From Pseudoalteromonas sp. NBT06-2 (GTDB lineage: Bacteria > Pseudomonadota > Gammaproteobacteria > Enterobacterales > Alteromonadaceae), in assembly GCF_002276045.1 (NCBI RefSeq), contig NZ_NQMR01000072.1, positions 1 through 45,433 of the forward strand: DNA of 45,433 nucleotides, read 5' to 3'. Below the pieces are notes generated by a model, which was given only the letters and a program-made list of their open reading frames with translations, made no database searches and was not told where the DNA came from. Positions 19,347-28,637 of the stretch are shown in pieces (the stretch's first letter is position 1; every line of letters starts with the position of its first letter). The position numbers and the translations under genes were made by a program.

Positions 19347-20378
19347 TTATGCAGGATAAAACAAATGTTCTGTTGCTTTATCATCTATTGCTTTACTAAT
19401 TGTGGCTTCATGCGCTTCATCAGAACAACCATGTCTTTGCTCTGGTTTTATACCTAGTTTTCTTAAAAGTTCCATATCAGTATCTGCAGCAGGGTTTTCT
19501 GTTGTTAATAATTTAGCGCCATAGAAAATAGAGTTTGCCCCCGCAAAGAAACACATAGATTGCATTTGAGGATTCATTTCTGTACGACCGGCAGATAAAC
19601 GTACATAACTAAGTGGCATCATAATGCGTGCAGCTGCAATTGTACGAATAAATTCAAAATCATCTAAATCGTCGACATTCTCCAGCGGTGTGCCTTTTAC
19701 TTTTACCAACATGTTAATTGGCACACTTTCAGGTTGTTTTTCAAGGTTAGCTAACTGCATTAACAAACCATATCTATCATGGGCTTTTTCGCCCATACCA
19801 ACAATACCACCTGAACACACTTTCATTCCTGCATCACGAACGTGATCAATAGTGTTTAATCTATCTTGGAATGTACGAGTGGTAATGATTTTATCGTAAT
19901 AATCTTCTGAAGTATCTAAATTATGATTATAATAATCTAATCCTGCTTCGCGTAGAGTATGTGCCTTTTCGTTTGTAAGCATACCTAACGTCATACAGGT
20001 TTCTAGACCGAGTTCTTTTACTTCTTTAACCATTTTTTCAATATAAGGCATATCTCTATCTTTAGGATCTGACCAAGCAGCCCCCATACAAAAACGTGTT
20101 GCGCCTTTGTTTTTCGCAATTTTAGCTTGTTCAACAACTTTTTCAACTTCTAACAGTCTTTCTTTTTCTAAGGCTGTTTTATGGCGAGCTGACTGTGGGC
20201 AGTACGCACAATCTTCAGGGCACGCACCTGTTTTGATAGATAATAAAGTTGATATTTGAACTTCATTTTGTTTGAAATTAGCACGGTGAACCGTCGCTGC
20301 TTGAAATAATAAATCGTTAAATGGCATTTCAAACAATTCTTTTACTTGTTGATGCGTCCAGTCGTGACGTACTTGCAT
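19347..20378 (-). CDS. bioB: Biotin synthase
   Basis: BioB is a radical SAM enzyme that inserts sulfur into dethiobiotin. The product is 343 residues (E. coli 346). The [4Fe-4S] motif [11 protein letters not shown] (CxxxCxxC) and the radical [11 protein letters not shown] segment are present, as is the RLSAGR segment of the [2Fe-2S] site. AGAGAA precedes the ATG. It is the first gene of the leftward bioBFCD unit, controlled from the shared bioA-bioB intergenic region. Confidence 0.97.
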   Translation of the reverse strand: MQVRHDWTHQQVKELFEMPFNDLLFQAATVHRANFKQNEVQISTLLSIKTGACPEDCAYCPQSARHKTALEKERLLEVEKVVEQAKIAKNKGATRFCMGAAWSDPKDRDMPYIEKMVKEVKELGLETCMTLGMLTNEKAHTLREAGLDYYNHNLDTSEDYYDKIITTRTFQDRLNTIDHVRDAGMKVCSGGIVGMGEKAHDRYGLLMQLANLEKQPESVPINMLVKVKGTPLENVDDLDDFEFIRTIAAARIMMPLSYVRLSAGRTEMNPQMQSMCFFAGANSIFYGAKLLTTENPAADTDMELLRKLGIKPEQRHGCSDEAHEATISKAIDDKATEHLFYPA

Positions 20379-20421
20379 ATTATTCTCTTTTTATATTTGT
20401 CTCACTACATACTGATGGGTT

Positions 20422-20449
20422 AGTCTACGGAGCAAAGATTGATTGTCAA
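20422..20449 (-). promoter_or_regulatory. Candidate bioB promoter
   Basis: Leftward TTGACA (20449-20444), 16-bp spacer, TAGACT (20427-20422). The -35 box lies inside the left half-site of the BirA operator, so BirA binding would block it. Confidence 0.5.
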
Positions 20450-20476
20450 CATTAAAAAAAAATGCAAGGTTAACAA
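20443..20476. promoter_or_regulatory. BirA-type bio operator
   Basis: TTGTCAACA, 16-bp spacer, GGTTAACAA. This matches the BirA operator pattern TTGTAAACC-N16-GGTTTACAA of the E. coli bio locus in both half-sites and spacing, and lies between divergent bioB and bioA. It directly abuts the bioA GTG start and contains part of its ribosome site (AAGG). It implies repression by biotinyl-5'-AMP-bound BirA. Confidence 0.8.
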
Positions 20477-21769
20477 GTGAATAATAAACAATCGCAAATT
20501 TCAGTTGATTTAGAATTTGATAAAAAGCATATTTGGCACCCATATACTTCAATGACAGCGCCCTTGCCTGTTTATCCTGTTGTATCAGCTAATAAAAATA
20601 TCATTACTTTAGAATCAGGAGAGAATCTTATTGATGGTATGGCTTCTTGGTGGAGTGCAATACATGGGTATAATCATCCTGTATTGAACGAAGCACTTAC
20701 CAATCAAATATCTCAAATGAGTCACATCATGTTTGGTGGCATTACGCATGCTCCCGCTGTGAATTTATGTAAGAAGTTAATTGAAATAACACCCGAACAG
20801 CTAACTAAAGTGTTTTTAGCTGATAGCGGTTCTGTCGCTGTAGAAGTAGCTATAAAGATGGCCCTGCAGTACTGGCAAAGCCAAAATATTAAAAATAAAA
20901 CAAAACTAATGACTGTTACAAAAGGTTATCACGGAGATACCTTCGCAGCTATGAGCATATGTGATCCTATCAACTCCATGCATGCTCTTTATCAAGATTT
21001 TTTACCTCAACATATTTTTGCACCTGCACCAATTTCTAGTTTTGATGCTGAATTTGATGCAAATGAACTAAATATTCTAGAAAATTACTTTATTGCACAT
21101 CATGAAAATGTTGCTGCTTTTATTATAGAACCCATAGTGCAAAATGCTGGCGGTATGAACTTTTATCACCCTGATTACCTTGCAGGATTGAGTGAACTAT
21201 GTGATAAATATAATGTTTTATTAATTTGTGACGAAATTGCAACTGGTTTTGGTCGTACCGGTAAAATGTTTGCGGTAGAACATGCAAAAATTACTCCTGA
21301 TATTATGTGTATAGGTAAAGCAATCACAGGTGGTTATATGACACTTTCAGCTACCCTTACCAGTGATAAAATAGCAAAAGGGATTAGTGAAGGTGCAGCA
21401 GGAGTCATGATGCATGGTCCTACATTTATGGGAAACCCACTTGCTTGCTCTGTAGCATGTGCCAGTATAGATTTATTGTTAGCATCTAATTGGCAAAATA
21501 CTGTTCAGGATTTAAACGCTTGGTTAACTCAATTTTTAGCGCCTTGTAATGATTTAGAGCAAGTTGAAAATGTTCGTATTTTGGGTGCTATCGGTGTTGT
21601 TGAAATAGACAAGGTTGTAGATGTTGCGCAATTTCAAAAAAAATGTATTGAACAAGGTGTTTGGATCAGACCCTATGGTAAATTGATATATCTTATGCCA
21701 CCTTATATCACACCTAAAAATGATATCAAAAAGTTAGCCGATGTTATTTATTCTATTTTAGATATATAA
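20477..21769 (+). CDS. bioA: Adenosylmethionine-8-amino-7-oxononanoate aminotransferase
   Basis: BioA is a PLP transaminase that uses S-adenosylmethionine as amino donor to make 7,8-diaminopelargonate. It has 430 residues (E. coli 429). Seen: HIWHPYTSM, GMASWWSAIHGY, ICDEIATGFGRTG and PLP Lys281 in CIGKAITGGYM. The start is GTG; AAGG 7 nt upstream is the ribosome site and sits in the right BirA half-site, so repressor and ribosome signals share DNA. It is divergent from bioB. Confidence 0.96.
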   Translation: MNNKQSQISVDLEFDKKHIWHPYTSMTAPLPVYPVVSANKNIITLESGENLIDGMASWWSAIHGYNHPVLNEALTNQISQMSHIMFGGITHAPAVNLCKKLIEITPEQLTKVFLADSGSVAVEVAIKMALQYWQSQNIKNKTKLMTVTKGYHGDTFAAMSICDPINSMHALYQDFLPQHIFAPAPISSFDAEFDANELNILENYFIAHHENVAAFIIEPIVQNAGGMNFYHPDYLAGLSELCDKYNVLLICDEIATGFGRTGKMFAVEHAKITPDIMCIGKAITGGYMTLSATLTSDKIAKGISEGAAGVMMHGPTFMGNPLACSVACASIDLLLASNWQNTVQDLNAWLTQFLAPCNDLEQVENVRILGAIGVVEIDKVVDVAQFQKKCIEQGVWIRPYGKLIYLMPPYITPKNDIKKLADVIYSILDI

Positions 21770-21777
21770 ACCTTTGT

Positions 21778-21817
21778 AACACTCAATAATATTCGAGAGA
21801 AAGTTTTGAGTGTTTTT
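21778..21817 (+). terminator. Terminator after bioA
   Basis: AACACTCAA / TTGAGTGTT hairpin with a 19-nt loop followed by T-rich sequence, just after the bioA stop. Confidence 0.55.
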
Positions 21818-21848
21818 CTCTGTTTTGGTACACCAAATAAAAACTTAT

Positions 21849-22193
21849 TTATAAAATCATGACTAAAATAAAGCCAATACAAACTAACAACAGCATAAAT
21901 AAATTATACCTTTGTGCATCATGCCGCCTTCTATTTCTAACTCGCCCAATAACCATGGCTAAAATCGATATAAAGGAACATGTATATAGCAAAAATAATA
22001 AAATATCTTTTGGATTTGATAACCAAGCTTTTCTGACCGACAAACCAAAATACCTCACAATTCCATATTCAATTTCAGGGCGAGCGAAATGAAACATCAC
22101 CAATGCAGCAATGAAAATAAACCAAGATAAAATATTTAACCCAAATACAAATTTCAACAGTAAGTCGGGCTTATTACTACGTTTTATTTGCAA
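21849..22193 (-). CDS. Small integral membrane protein, unknown
   Basis: A 114-residue protein with three predicted membrane helices (about residues 15-35, 62-83, 95-114) and positively charged loops (GRVRNRRRHDAQRYN). No family is recognised. It is transcribed divergently from asnS and convergent with bioA. Hydrophobic pattern and codon use like its neighbours suggest a real gene. Confidence 0.7.
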   Translation of the reverse strand: MQIKRSNKPDLLLKFVFGLNILSWFIFIAALVMFHFARPEIEYGIVRYFGLSVRKAWLSNPKDILLFLLYTCSFISILAMVIGRVRNRRRHDAQRYNLFMLLLVCIGFILVMIL

Positions 22194-22381
22194 TGAATAA
22201 ATCTCTCTTTTAAATTTAATTTAATATATCAATATATAATGCAATAAAATACTGATTTAAATAGCCCAATACACTTTTTTTATTTCTGTTACACAGGTAA
22301 TATAGCTGCCTGAAAAATTAAAATTATATTTACATCTGTATTGTTTATACAAAAATACATTGCAGAATCATTGGAGTGAAA

Positions 22382-23779
22382 ATGAGCCACACAGCTATCA
22401 CAGCATTATTAGCAGGCAAAGTAGAAGCCGAATCTATGGTTACAGTTAAAGGCTGGATCCGTACACGTCGTGATTCTAAAGCCGGAATCTCTTTCTTAGC
22501 CGTTCATGACGGTTCTTGTTTTGATCCTATCCAAGCTGTGGTTCCTAATTCACTTAATAATTATGAAGAAATCACACGTTTAACAGCAGGTTGCTCTGTA
22601 GAAGTTACAGGTACTTTAGTTAAATCACAAGGTAAAGGTCAGTCTTTTGAAATTCAAGCCGACACCGTAAACATTGTTGGTTGGATAGATAACCCAGATA
22701 CTTACCCAATGTCAGCAAAGCGTCATAGTATTGAATATTTACGTGAACATGCACATCTTCGCCCTCGTACTAATATGATTGGTGCTGTAACGCGTGTTCG
22801 TAACTGTTTAGCACAAGCGATTCATCGCTTTTACAATGACCGCGGTTTTGTTTGGATCAGCACACCAATCATCACAGCAAGTGACTGTGAAGGTGCGGGT
22901 GAAATGTTTAAAGTATCTACTCTAGATATGGAAAACTTACCCCGTACTGATAAAGGTGACGTTGATTACACTGAAGATTTCTTTGGTAAAGAGGCCTTCC
23001 TAACAGTCTCAGGACAATTAAATGGCGAAACTTACTGTTCAGCCATGTCCAATATTTATACTTTTGGCCCGACATTTAGAGCCGAAAATTCAAATACTTC
23101 TCGACACTTAGCTGAGTTCTGGATGGTCGAACCTGAAGTTGCTTTTGCTGATTTAGAAGATATCGCAAAACTAGCTGAAGATATGCTTAAGTATGTATTC
23201 AAAGCAGTTCTCGATGAACGTCGTGATGACATGGAGTTCTTTGCACAACGCGTAGAGAAATCGGCGATTGAACGTTTAGAAAATTTTGTTGATAAAGACT
23301 TTGCTCAAGTTGATTACACTGAAGCAGTAGAAATACTAAAAGCCTGTGGTAAAAAATTCGACTATGCTGTTGAATGGGGCGTAGACTTACAATCTGAGCA
23401 TGAGCGTTACTTAGCAGAAGTACACTTTAATGCTCCTGTCGTTATCAAAAATTATCCTAAAGATATTAAAGCCTTCTACATGCGTGCAAATGAAGATGGT
23501 AAAACAGTTGCTGCGATGGATGTTGTTGCACCTGGTATTGGTGAAATCATTGGTGGTGCGCAACGCGAAGAACGCTTAGATGTACTTGATGCTCGCCTTG
23601 AAGAAATGGGGTTAGATAAAGACGATTACAGTTGGTACCGTGATTTACGTAAATACGGAACTGTCCCTCATTCTGGCTTTGGTTTAGGTTTTGAGCGTTT
23701 AGTTGCTTATGTAACTGGTATGGGTAATGTACGTGATGTAATTGCATTTCCTCGCACAAAAGGTAATGCAACTTACTAA
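22382..23779 (+). CDS. asnS: Asparaginyl-tRNA synthetase
   Basis: AsnS is a class IIb synthetase that charges tRNA-Asn. Starting at the ATG at 22382 it has 465 residues (E. coli 466). An N-terminal OB-fold ([23 protein letters not shown]) is followed by the catalytic domain with motif 2 ([21 protein letters not shown]) and motif 3 ([16 protein letters not shown]). GGAG sits about 5 nt before this ATG; an in-frame GTG two codons earlier overlaps that ribosome site and is less likely. Confidence 0.97.
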   Translation: MSHTAITALLAGKVEAESMVTVKGWIRTRRDSKAGISFLAVHDGSCFDPIQAVVPNSLNNYEEITRLTAGCSVEVTGTLVKSQGKGQSFEIQADTVNIVGWIDNPDTYPMSAKRHSIEYLREHAHLRPRTNMIGAVTRVRNCLAQAIHRFYNDRGFVWISTPIITASDCEGAGEMFKVSTLDMENLPRTDKGDVDYTEDFFGKEAFLTVSGQLNGETYCSAMSNIYTFGPTFRAENSNTSRHLAEFWMVEPEVAFADLEDIAKLAEDMLKYVFKAVLDERRDDMEFFAQRVEKSAIERLENFVDKDFAQVDYTEAVEILKACGKKFDYAVEWGVDLQSEHERYLAEVHFNAPVVIKNYPKDIKAFYMRANEDGKTVAAMDVVAPGIGEIIGGAQREERLDVLDARLEEMGLDKDDYSWYRDLRKYGTVPHSGFGLGFERLVAYVTGMGNVRDVIAFPRTKGNATY

Positions 23780-23792
23780 ATAACTTCCTAAA

Positions 23793-23825
23793 ATATACCA
23801 GTGAGTTATACGCTAACTGGTATAT
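23793..23825 (+). terminator. Possible weak terminator after asnS
   Basis: ATATACCAGT / ACTGGTATAT, a perfect 10-bp stem with a 13-nt loop, but without an immediate U tract. Confidence 0.35.
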
Positions 23826-23941
23826 CCTATTTAGTTTCACCTTTTCTTATCTAAATAATGCATAAATCATAAACTCATTCGCTAGCTAGATTTAATCTCT
23901 CTTGATATGATCAACTTATAAATTTTTTTGAAAAATATCTC

Positions 23942-24649
23942 ATGGAAACCTATCAAATTAGTCCGATTGGAACTATACGTTCACCTTATAAACAAAAATT
24001 TGCAATTCCTCGTCAACCACGATTAATACCTGAGGCACGCGCGCAGTTAGAGTTTTCAGGTGAATTTAAGCGTGAAGAATTTATTCGTGGACTAGTAGAT
24101 TTTAGTCATATCTGGTTATTATTTAGGTTTCATGGAACCGCCGACAAAGGCTGGTCGCCTTTAGTACGCCCTCCTAGATTAGGTGGTAATGCAAAAAAGG
24201 GCGTTTTTGCGACTCGTGCGACCTTTAGACCTAATGCTATTGGGATGAGTGCTGTAAAACTAGAAGATATTTGTTACATAAATGGCAAACTCTGGCTTGA
24301 ACTTTCTGGTATTGACTTATTAGATGGCACACCCATCATTGATATTAAGCCTTACTTACCTTACTCAGATAGTATACCAGAAGCCATTGCAGGATTTGCA
24401 GATACCCGATCAGAAACTGAACTTGAAGTGTATTTTAGCGAACAAGCAACTGAATTTTGCATCAAGCAACAAAAAAAATTTCCAGATTTACATCAATTTA
24501 TTGCAAAGGTTTTAAAACAAGACCCTAGACCTGCATATAAAAAGAGTAAAGGTGGCATACAAAACTATGGCATGTGCCTTTATGATTTTAATATAAAGTG
24601 GAAAATTGAGAATAATATTAATACCGTGCTAGAAATTAGTCACCAATAG
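23942..24649 (+). CDS. trmO: tRNA (t6A37) N6-methyltransferase TrmO
   Basis: TrmO (formerly TsaA/YaeB) methylates N6-threonylcarbamoyladenosine at position 37 of certain tRNAs, using S-adenosylmethionine with a beta-barrel fold. The product is 235 residues, as in E. coli. Conserved segments: IGTIRSPYKQKFAIPRQP, RPPRLGGN, GVFATRATFRPNAIGMS and the C-terminal DPRPAY. It sits between asnS and proS, so three translation genes are clustered. Confidence 0.94.
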   Translation: METYQISPIGTIRSPYKQKFAIPRQPRLIPEARAQLEFSGEFKREEFIRGLVDFSHIWLLFRFHGTADKGWSPLVRPPRLGGNAKKGVFATRATFRPNAIGMSAVKLEDICYINGKLWLELSGIDLLDGTPIIDIKPYLPYSDSIPEAIAGFADTRSETELEVYFSEQATEFCIKQQKKFPDLHQFIAKVLKQDPRPAYKKSKGGIQNYGMCLYDFNIKWKIENNINTVLEISHQ

Positions 24650-24742
24650 ATAACTTAAGCTTTTTTGAAGCCCTAAGCACTGCTACACTAGTGCACTTAA
24701 TGAATTAAAAAATTTAATACCCCAATATATAACGGAAAAAAC

Positions 24743-26464
24743 ATGCGTACCAGTCAATATATACTCGCGACACTAAAAGAAACGCCTGCTGATGCTGAGA
24801 TCATCAGTCACCAACTAATGCTAAGAGCTGGCATGATTCGACGTCTAGCATCGGGTTTATATACTTGGTTACCCACAGGTTTACGTGTTTTACGTAAAGT
24901 TGAAAACATTGTTCGCGAAGAAATGAACAAAGCGGGTGCAATCGAAATGTTGATGCCTGTGATCCAACCTGCTGATTTATGGCGTGAATCAGGTCGTTTT
25001 GATGAGTTTGGCCCTGAATTACTTCGTATTAAAGACCGTCATAATCGTGAATTTGCATTGGGCCCGACACATGAAGAAGTGATCACTGATTTTGTACGTA
25101 AAGAAATTAAAAGCTATAAACAGTTACCTCTGGCTTTATATCAAGTGCAAACGAAAGTACGTGATGAAGTTCGTCCTCGCTTTGGTGTAATGCGCGCACG
25201 TGAATTCTCGATGAAGGATGCATATTCATTTCACTTAAGTGATGAGTGTTTAAATGCAACTTATCAAAAAATGCATGCTGCATACTGTAATATCTTCAAA
25301 CGAATGAATTTAGAATTCCGTCCAGTTATCGCAGATACGGGTTCTATTGGTGGCAGTGTTTCACATGAATTTCATGTACTAGCTGAATCTGGTGAAGATG
25401 CAATTGCATTTAGTTCACAAAGTGGTTATGCAGCAAACATAGAAAAAGCAGAAGCTATTACGACTGATACTCGTCCAGAACCGTCAAAAGAATTAAATAC
25501 TTTTAATACACCTGAAGCAAAAACAATTGCAGAATTAAAAGAAAAACATGGTGTTAAACCACATAAAGGCGTTAAAACATTAATTGCTTATGGTACAGCT
25601 GATGATGAAGGTAAGCGTGGATTAGTTGCATTTATAGTGCGTGGCGATCATGAGCTGAACGAATTAAAAGCACAAAAACTTGAGTTAGTTGATAGCCCAT
25701 TCGAACTTGCAAAAGAGGATGATATTATTAGCACAATAGGTGCAACACCTGGCTCTTTAGGTCCTGTAGGCCTTGAAATACCGATTATTGTTGACAGCAG
25801 TGCAGCTGTTATGGCTGACTTTGTGGCTGGTGCAAATAAAAACCAAGTACATTATAGTGGTATTAATTGGGATAGAGATGTCACTGATTACACCATTGCT
25901 GATATTCGTAATGTTGTTGAAGGTGATCCAAGCCCATGTGGGGAAGGTATAGTTAATATCAAACGTGGCATTGAAGTAGGTCATATCTTCCAGTTAGGTA
26001 CTAAATATTCTGAAACGATGAATGCTGGTGTTTTAAATGAGTTAGGTAAAAACCAAGCTATGGCTATGGGTTGTTACGGTATTGGCGTTTCTCGTATTGT
26101 AGCCGCTGCAATTGAGCAAAACAACGATAAATACGGTATAATCTGGCCTGAAGCGCTTGCGCCTTTTCAATTAGCAATCGTACCGATGAATATGCATAAA
26201 TCTCATCGTATTCCAGATATCGCAAATGGTATATACGACAAACTTACTCAAGCGGGTATTGAAGTTTTATTTGACGATAGAAAAGAACGCCCTGGTGTAA
26301 TGTTTAATGATATGGAACTAATGGGTATTCCATATACATTAGTAATAGGAGAGCGTAACCTTGATGAAAACAAGGTTGAATTGAAAAATCGTCGTACTGG
26401 CGAAAAGACGATGCTTGAATTAGATACAATTATCGAAAATTTAAAAGTGCTATTTAACAAATAA
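24743..26464 (+). CDS. proS: Prolyl-tRNA synthetase (bacterial type with editing domain)
   Basis: ProS charges tRNA-Pro. At 573 residues it has the E. coli length (572) and contains the insertion (editing) domain between motifs 2 and 3 (about residues 230-400). Seen: [28 protein letters not shown]-like [50 protein letters not shown] (motif 2) and [16 protein letters not shown] (motif 3), then the anticodon-binding domain. A strong terminator follows. Confidence 0.97.
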   Translation: MRTSQYILATLKETPADAEIISHQLMLRAGMIRRLASGLYTWLPTGLRVLRKVENIVREEMNKAGAIEMLMPVIQPADLWRESGRFDEFGPELLRIKDRHNREFALGPTHEEVITDFVRKEIKSYKQLPLALYQVQTKVRDEVRPRFGVMRAREFSMKDAYSFHLSDECLNATYQKMHAAYCNIFKRMNLEFRPVIADTGSIGGSVSHEFHVLAESGEDAIAFSSQSGYAANIEKAEAITTDTRPEPSKELNTFNTPEAKTIAELKEKHGVKPHKGVKTLIAYGTADDEGKRGLVAFIVRGDHELNELKAQKLELVDSPFELAKEDDIISTIGATPGSLGPVGLEIPIIVDSSAAVMADFVAGANKNQVHYSGINWDRDVTDYTIADIRNVVEGDPSPCGEGIVNIKRGIEVGHIFQLGTKYSETMNAGVLNELGKNQAMAMGCYGIGVSRIVAAAIEQNNDKYGIIWPEALAPFQLAIVPMNMHKSHRIPDIANGIYDKLTQAGIEVLFDDRKERPGVMFNDMELMGIPYTLVIGERNLDENKVELKNRRTGEKTMLELDTIIENLKVLFNK

Positions 26465-26490
26465 TGCTTAAATAACAAACTTTCACAATA

Positions 26491-26518
26491 AAAACCCCAA
26501 TAAAATTTGGGGTTTTTT
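26491..26518 (+). terminator. Terminator after proS
   Basis: AAAACCCCAA, loop TAAAAT, TTGGGGTTTT and two more T residues: a strong intrinsic terminator. Confidence 0.85.
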
Positions 26519-26592
26519 ATTAATTAAATTTTTAATAGACTTTATACATTATCAATTTTATGATTTGATAAACTAATTAACTTCTAATCTAT

Positions 26593-27189
26593 ATGACATT
26601 ACAAAACAAACATGATTTATATCAACAATTAAAAGTTAATTTTGAAAAGCAAATAAATGAGCCTTTTGATGATTGGTCTTCTTTTTCTGATAATTTCAAA
26701 CATAAAATACTCAACCAAAATCAACACTGGATAAATGCTGGAGATGTTTGTAAAGATATTGGTTTTATTCTAAATGGTCTGATACGTGTTTATTATATTG
26801 ATAGTAATGGAAATGAAGTAAATCAGCATTTTTATCAAGCCAATGAAGCCTTAGCTCCTATTAGCGCATTAATCTCAGCCCAACCATGTGAATATTATAT
26901 TCAAGCCCTTGAGCCTGTTGATTTAATACTCTTAAATTATAACGACTTAAAGAGTTTAACCTGTGATAAAAACCAATGGTTACAGCTAGAGGTTAAGTTA
27001 TTACAAACAGTATTTATTAAAAATGCAAAACGTGAAGCACAATTGTTATTAGGCAACGCAGAACAAAGGTATAAATGGTTTATTAAAGAATTTCCGGAAC
27101 TTAATGAAAAATTGCCTCAGTACCATATAGCCTCTTTTTTAGGTATAACTCCAGTCTCGTTATCAAGATTAAAAAATAAAATTGATTAA
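26593..27189 (+). CDS. Crp/Fnr-family transcriptional regulator
   Basis: A 198-residue protein with a cyclic-nucleotide-binding-like beta-barrel (GDVCKDIGFILNGLIRVYYIDSNGNEVNQHF, about residues 48-80), a long dimerisation helix (about 130-150) and a short C-terminal helix-turn-helix (QYHIASFLGITPVSLSRLK, about 177-195). It resembles the short Crp-like regulators common in Bacteroidetes and some proteobacteria more than Crp itself. No Cys cluster for Fe-S binding is seen, so the effector is unknown. It stands alone after proS with the miniature element downstream. Confidence 0.8.
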   Translation: MTLQNKHDLYQQLKVNFEKQINEPFDDWSSFSDNFKHKILNQNQHWINAGDVCKDIGFILNGLIRVYYIDSNGNEVNQHFYQANEALAPISALISAQPCEYYIQALEPVDLILLNYNDLKSLTCDKNQWLQLEVKLLQTVFIKNAKREAQLLLGNAEQRYKWFIKEFPELNEKLPQYHIASFLGITPVSLSRLKNKID

Positions 27190-27221
27190 AAAAACAAACA
27201 ACTACTCGTTAATCATGAATA

Positions 27222-27301
27222 CCCGAATTAAAGTTACAGAGGAGTTAAAGCCATAAACAAAGATGCTCTTACCCCACAATTTAGATTTATCATCCGTTAT
27301 A
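27222..27301 (+). other. Possible gene remnant before the miniature element
   Basis: ATG-initiated MNTRIKVTEELKP ends in a stop after 13 codons; in another frame the next 50 nt read INKDALTPQFRFIIRY without a stop up to the element. This could be a decayed or interrupted small gene. No family is recognised and chance is a real alternative. Confidence 0.2.
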
Positions 27302-27568
27302 TATACCCAAGCCACTTCAAGATGTGAGGTTCAGGACTGCTGAGCAATTCATGATCTAGGCGCATCTTTGTATTAATGGTTACTCCCTTAAAAAAAGATG
27401 GGACAACGAGCATGATTTGCTCAGAAGTCCCTGTAAGGTTGGTTTAGAAATACTTTATGCAGCGTTATTGATTTTGAAAAGGGAATAACCATGTTTTTCA
27501 ATCAATGCCTTTCCTAAAGTATTTCTAATTCCAACTGAATCCTGCATCTTGAAGTGGTTTGGGTATAA
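27302..27568 (-). mobile_element. Miniature inverted-repeat element, copy 1
   Basis: A 267-bp non-coding element with imperfect terminal inverted repeats of about 35 bp beginning TATACCCAARCCACTTCAAG. By eye it differs from copy 2 (39899-40164, opposite orientation) by about ten substitutions and one 1-nt indel. It contains two internal inverted repeats forming separate hairpins. Flanking TA is compatible with a TA target duplication but is ambiguous. No transposase is encoded, so it would be mobilised in trans (inference). Confidence 0.85.
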
Positions 27569-27681
27569 TCGCTTTATTAATATCAATAGCAAAATTTAAA
27601 ACCAACAATAAGCTCTATTTCACTAACTTATATATTTGTAATTTTAAAATAACCTTGAGTTAAAAGTTACTATATTAAAAC

Positions 27682-27948
27682 CTATAATAAAAGTAATACT
27701 GCATAAAAGTCTGAAAACCAAACCCATGCTTTTTTAGCTTCATTTAAATGAAGAAAATTAAGTTGCCGCAATAGAAAGCGAGGCTTAACTTCTTCTATGA
27801 TAATAAGATTTTCTTCTGGTATAACTAATAAAGTTTTATCTTGAATAAATAATTTAAGTGTATTTTTATCTTGCCAAAAGCGTGCTTTTATTATTCCGTC
27901 CTCATTAAGCTCCGCTAATAAGTTAGATTCAAAATTTGTTTGCTTCAT
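27682..27948 (-). CDS. Hypothetical 88-residue protein
   Basis: Starting at the ATG at 27948 the product has 88 residues, with a probable beta-rich N-terminal part (RFWQDKNTLKLFIQDKTLLVIPEENLIIIEE) and a hydrophobic C-terminus (AWVWFSDFYAVLLLL). A TTG at 27987 would overlap the DUF4920 gene stop and add 13 residues. I recognise no family. It directly follows the DUF4920 gene in the same direction, so the two probably form an operon divergent from the haem-type receptor. Confidence 0.55.
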   Translation of the reverse strand: MKQTNFESNLLAELNEDGIIKARFWQDKNTLKLFIQDKTLLVIPEENLIIIEEVKPRFLLRQLNFLHLNEAKKAWVWFSDFYAVLLLL

Positions 27949-27979
27949 TTTTATTTCTAAAAATTTAATTGACTTTTTT

Positions 27980-28423
27980 TTAGTCAACTATCGTTACTCC
28001 TGTTGGTGAAAAGCGATAGAAAGTCATTGGTTTTTCAACTGTAGGTTTATCTTGCCTCTCTAACCTAATATTTGTTTGCTCTAAAGTCATTTCAATAGCT
28101 TTCAATGTACCGGTTGCATATACAGTCTTACCCATAGCTGTCATTGGGAAAACCATTTCACCATCAGGAACCTTAATTGTTAATGTGTCATATGATTTAT
28201 CTGTAGCTAACTGCATCCAACAACCACGCTTTTGACAGACCTTGACCACTGTTCCTGTTATTGTGGTTGGATTTTTATAATAATTTTCAGGTTTTGTTAA
28301 TATTGTAGATATAGAGGTTAACTTACTCATATCTGCTCCACCATTAATTTCTTTGCTATAAACATGACTTGTAAATATCAATGAGCAACCGATAATTAAA
28401 CTCAACTTAAAACAGTTTCCCAT
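27980..28423 (-). CDS. DUF4920-domain exported protein
   Basis: A 147-residue protein with a signal peptide (MGNCFKLSLIIGCSLIFTSHVYS) and a DUF4920-type domain resembling an OB-fold: ITGTVVKVCQKRGCWMQLA, TIKVPDGEMVFPMTAMGKTVYATGTL. The two Cys in VCQKRGCW are the family hallmark and suggest metal or redox activity in the periplasm (inference). I chose the ATG at 28423 because AGGTAGGGG precedes it. A Cys in the signal region is not in a clear lipobox. It is divergent from a TonB haem-type receptor. Confidence 0.8.
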   Translation of the reverse strand: MGNCFKLSLIIGCSLIFTSHVYSKEINGGADMSKLTSISTILTKPENYYKNPTTITGTVVKVCQKRGCWMQLATDKSYDTLTIKVPDGEMVFPMTAMGKTVYATGTLKAIEMTLEQTNIRLERQDKPTVEKPMTFYRFSPTGVTIVD

Positions 28424-28466
28424 TTTTTCCCCTACCTTTTTAGATGTTTCGACATTCAACTGATTA

Positions 28467-28488
28467 AAATAAACACTGTGTTTTATTT
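28467..28488. promoter_or_regulatory. Near-palindrome upstream of the DUF4920 gene
   Basis: AAATAAACACTGTGTTTTATTT reads as two inverted arms with one bulged base, 44 nt upstream of the DUF4920 start. A possible operator; no regulator is known. Confidence 0.25.
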
Positions 28489-28605
28489 ACAATAAACTTA
28501 CAAGTCATTGTTTTAGATAATTATAAATTCGTTATATTAAATCGACATTTGTTATTGCCTTTTAATATTAGAAGATTTACTCTAGCGTCGCAACTCAAAA
28601 ATACA

Positions 28606-28625
28606 ATTAATTCTCATTATCATTT
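28606..28625. promoter_or_regulatory. Fur-box-like site
   Basis: The minus-strand reading contains TGATAATGAGAATTA (28622-28608), matching several GATAAT-like units of the Fur consensus, 13 nt upstream of the haem-type receptor ATG. It suggests iron repression. Confidence 0.65.
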
Positions 28626-28637
28626 AAATGGATTATT

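Noticed and set aside
22200..22381. Attenuator leader peptide before asnS
   Set aside because: No short ORF with Asn codons followed by a terminator was found.
27302..27568. CRISPR or tandem-repeat array
   Set aside because: The repeats are terminal and internal inverted repeats of one element, not spaced direct repeats.
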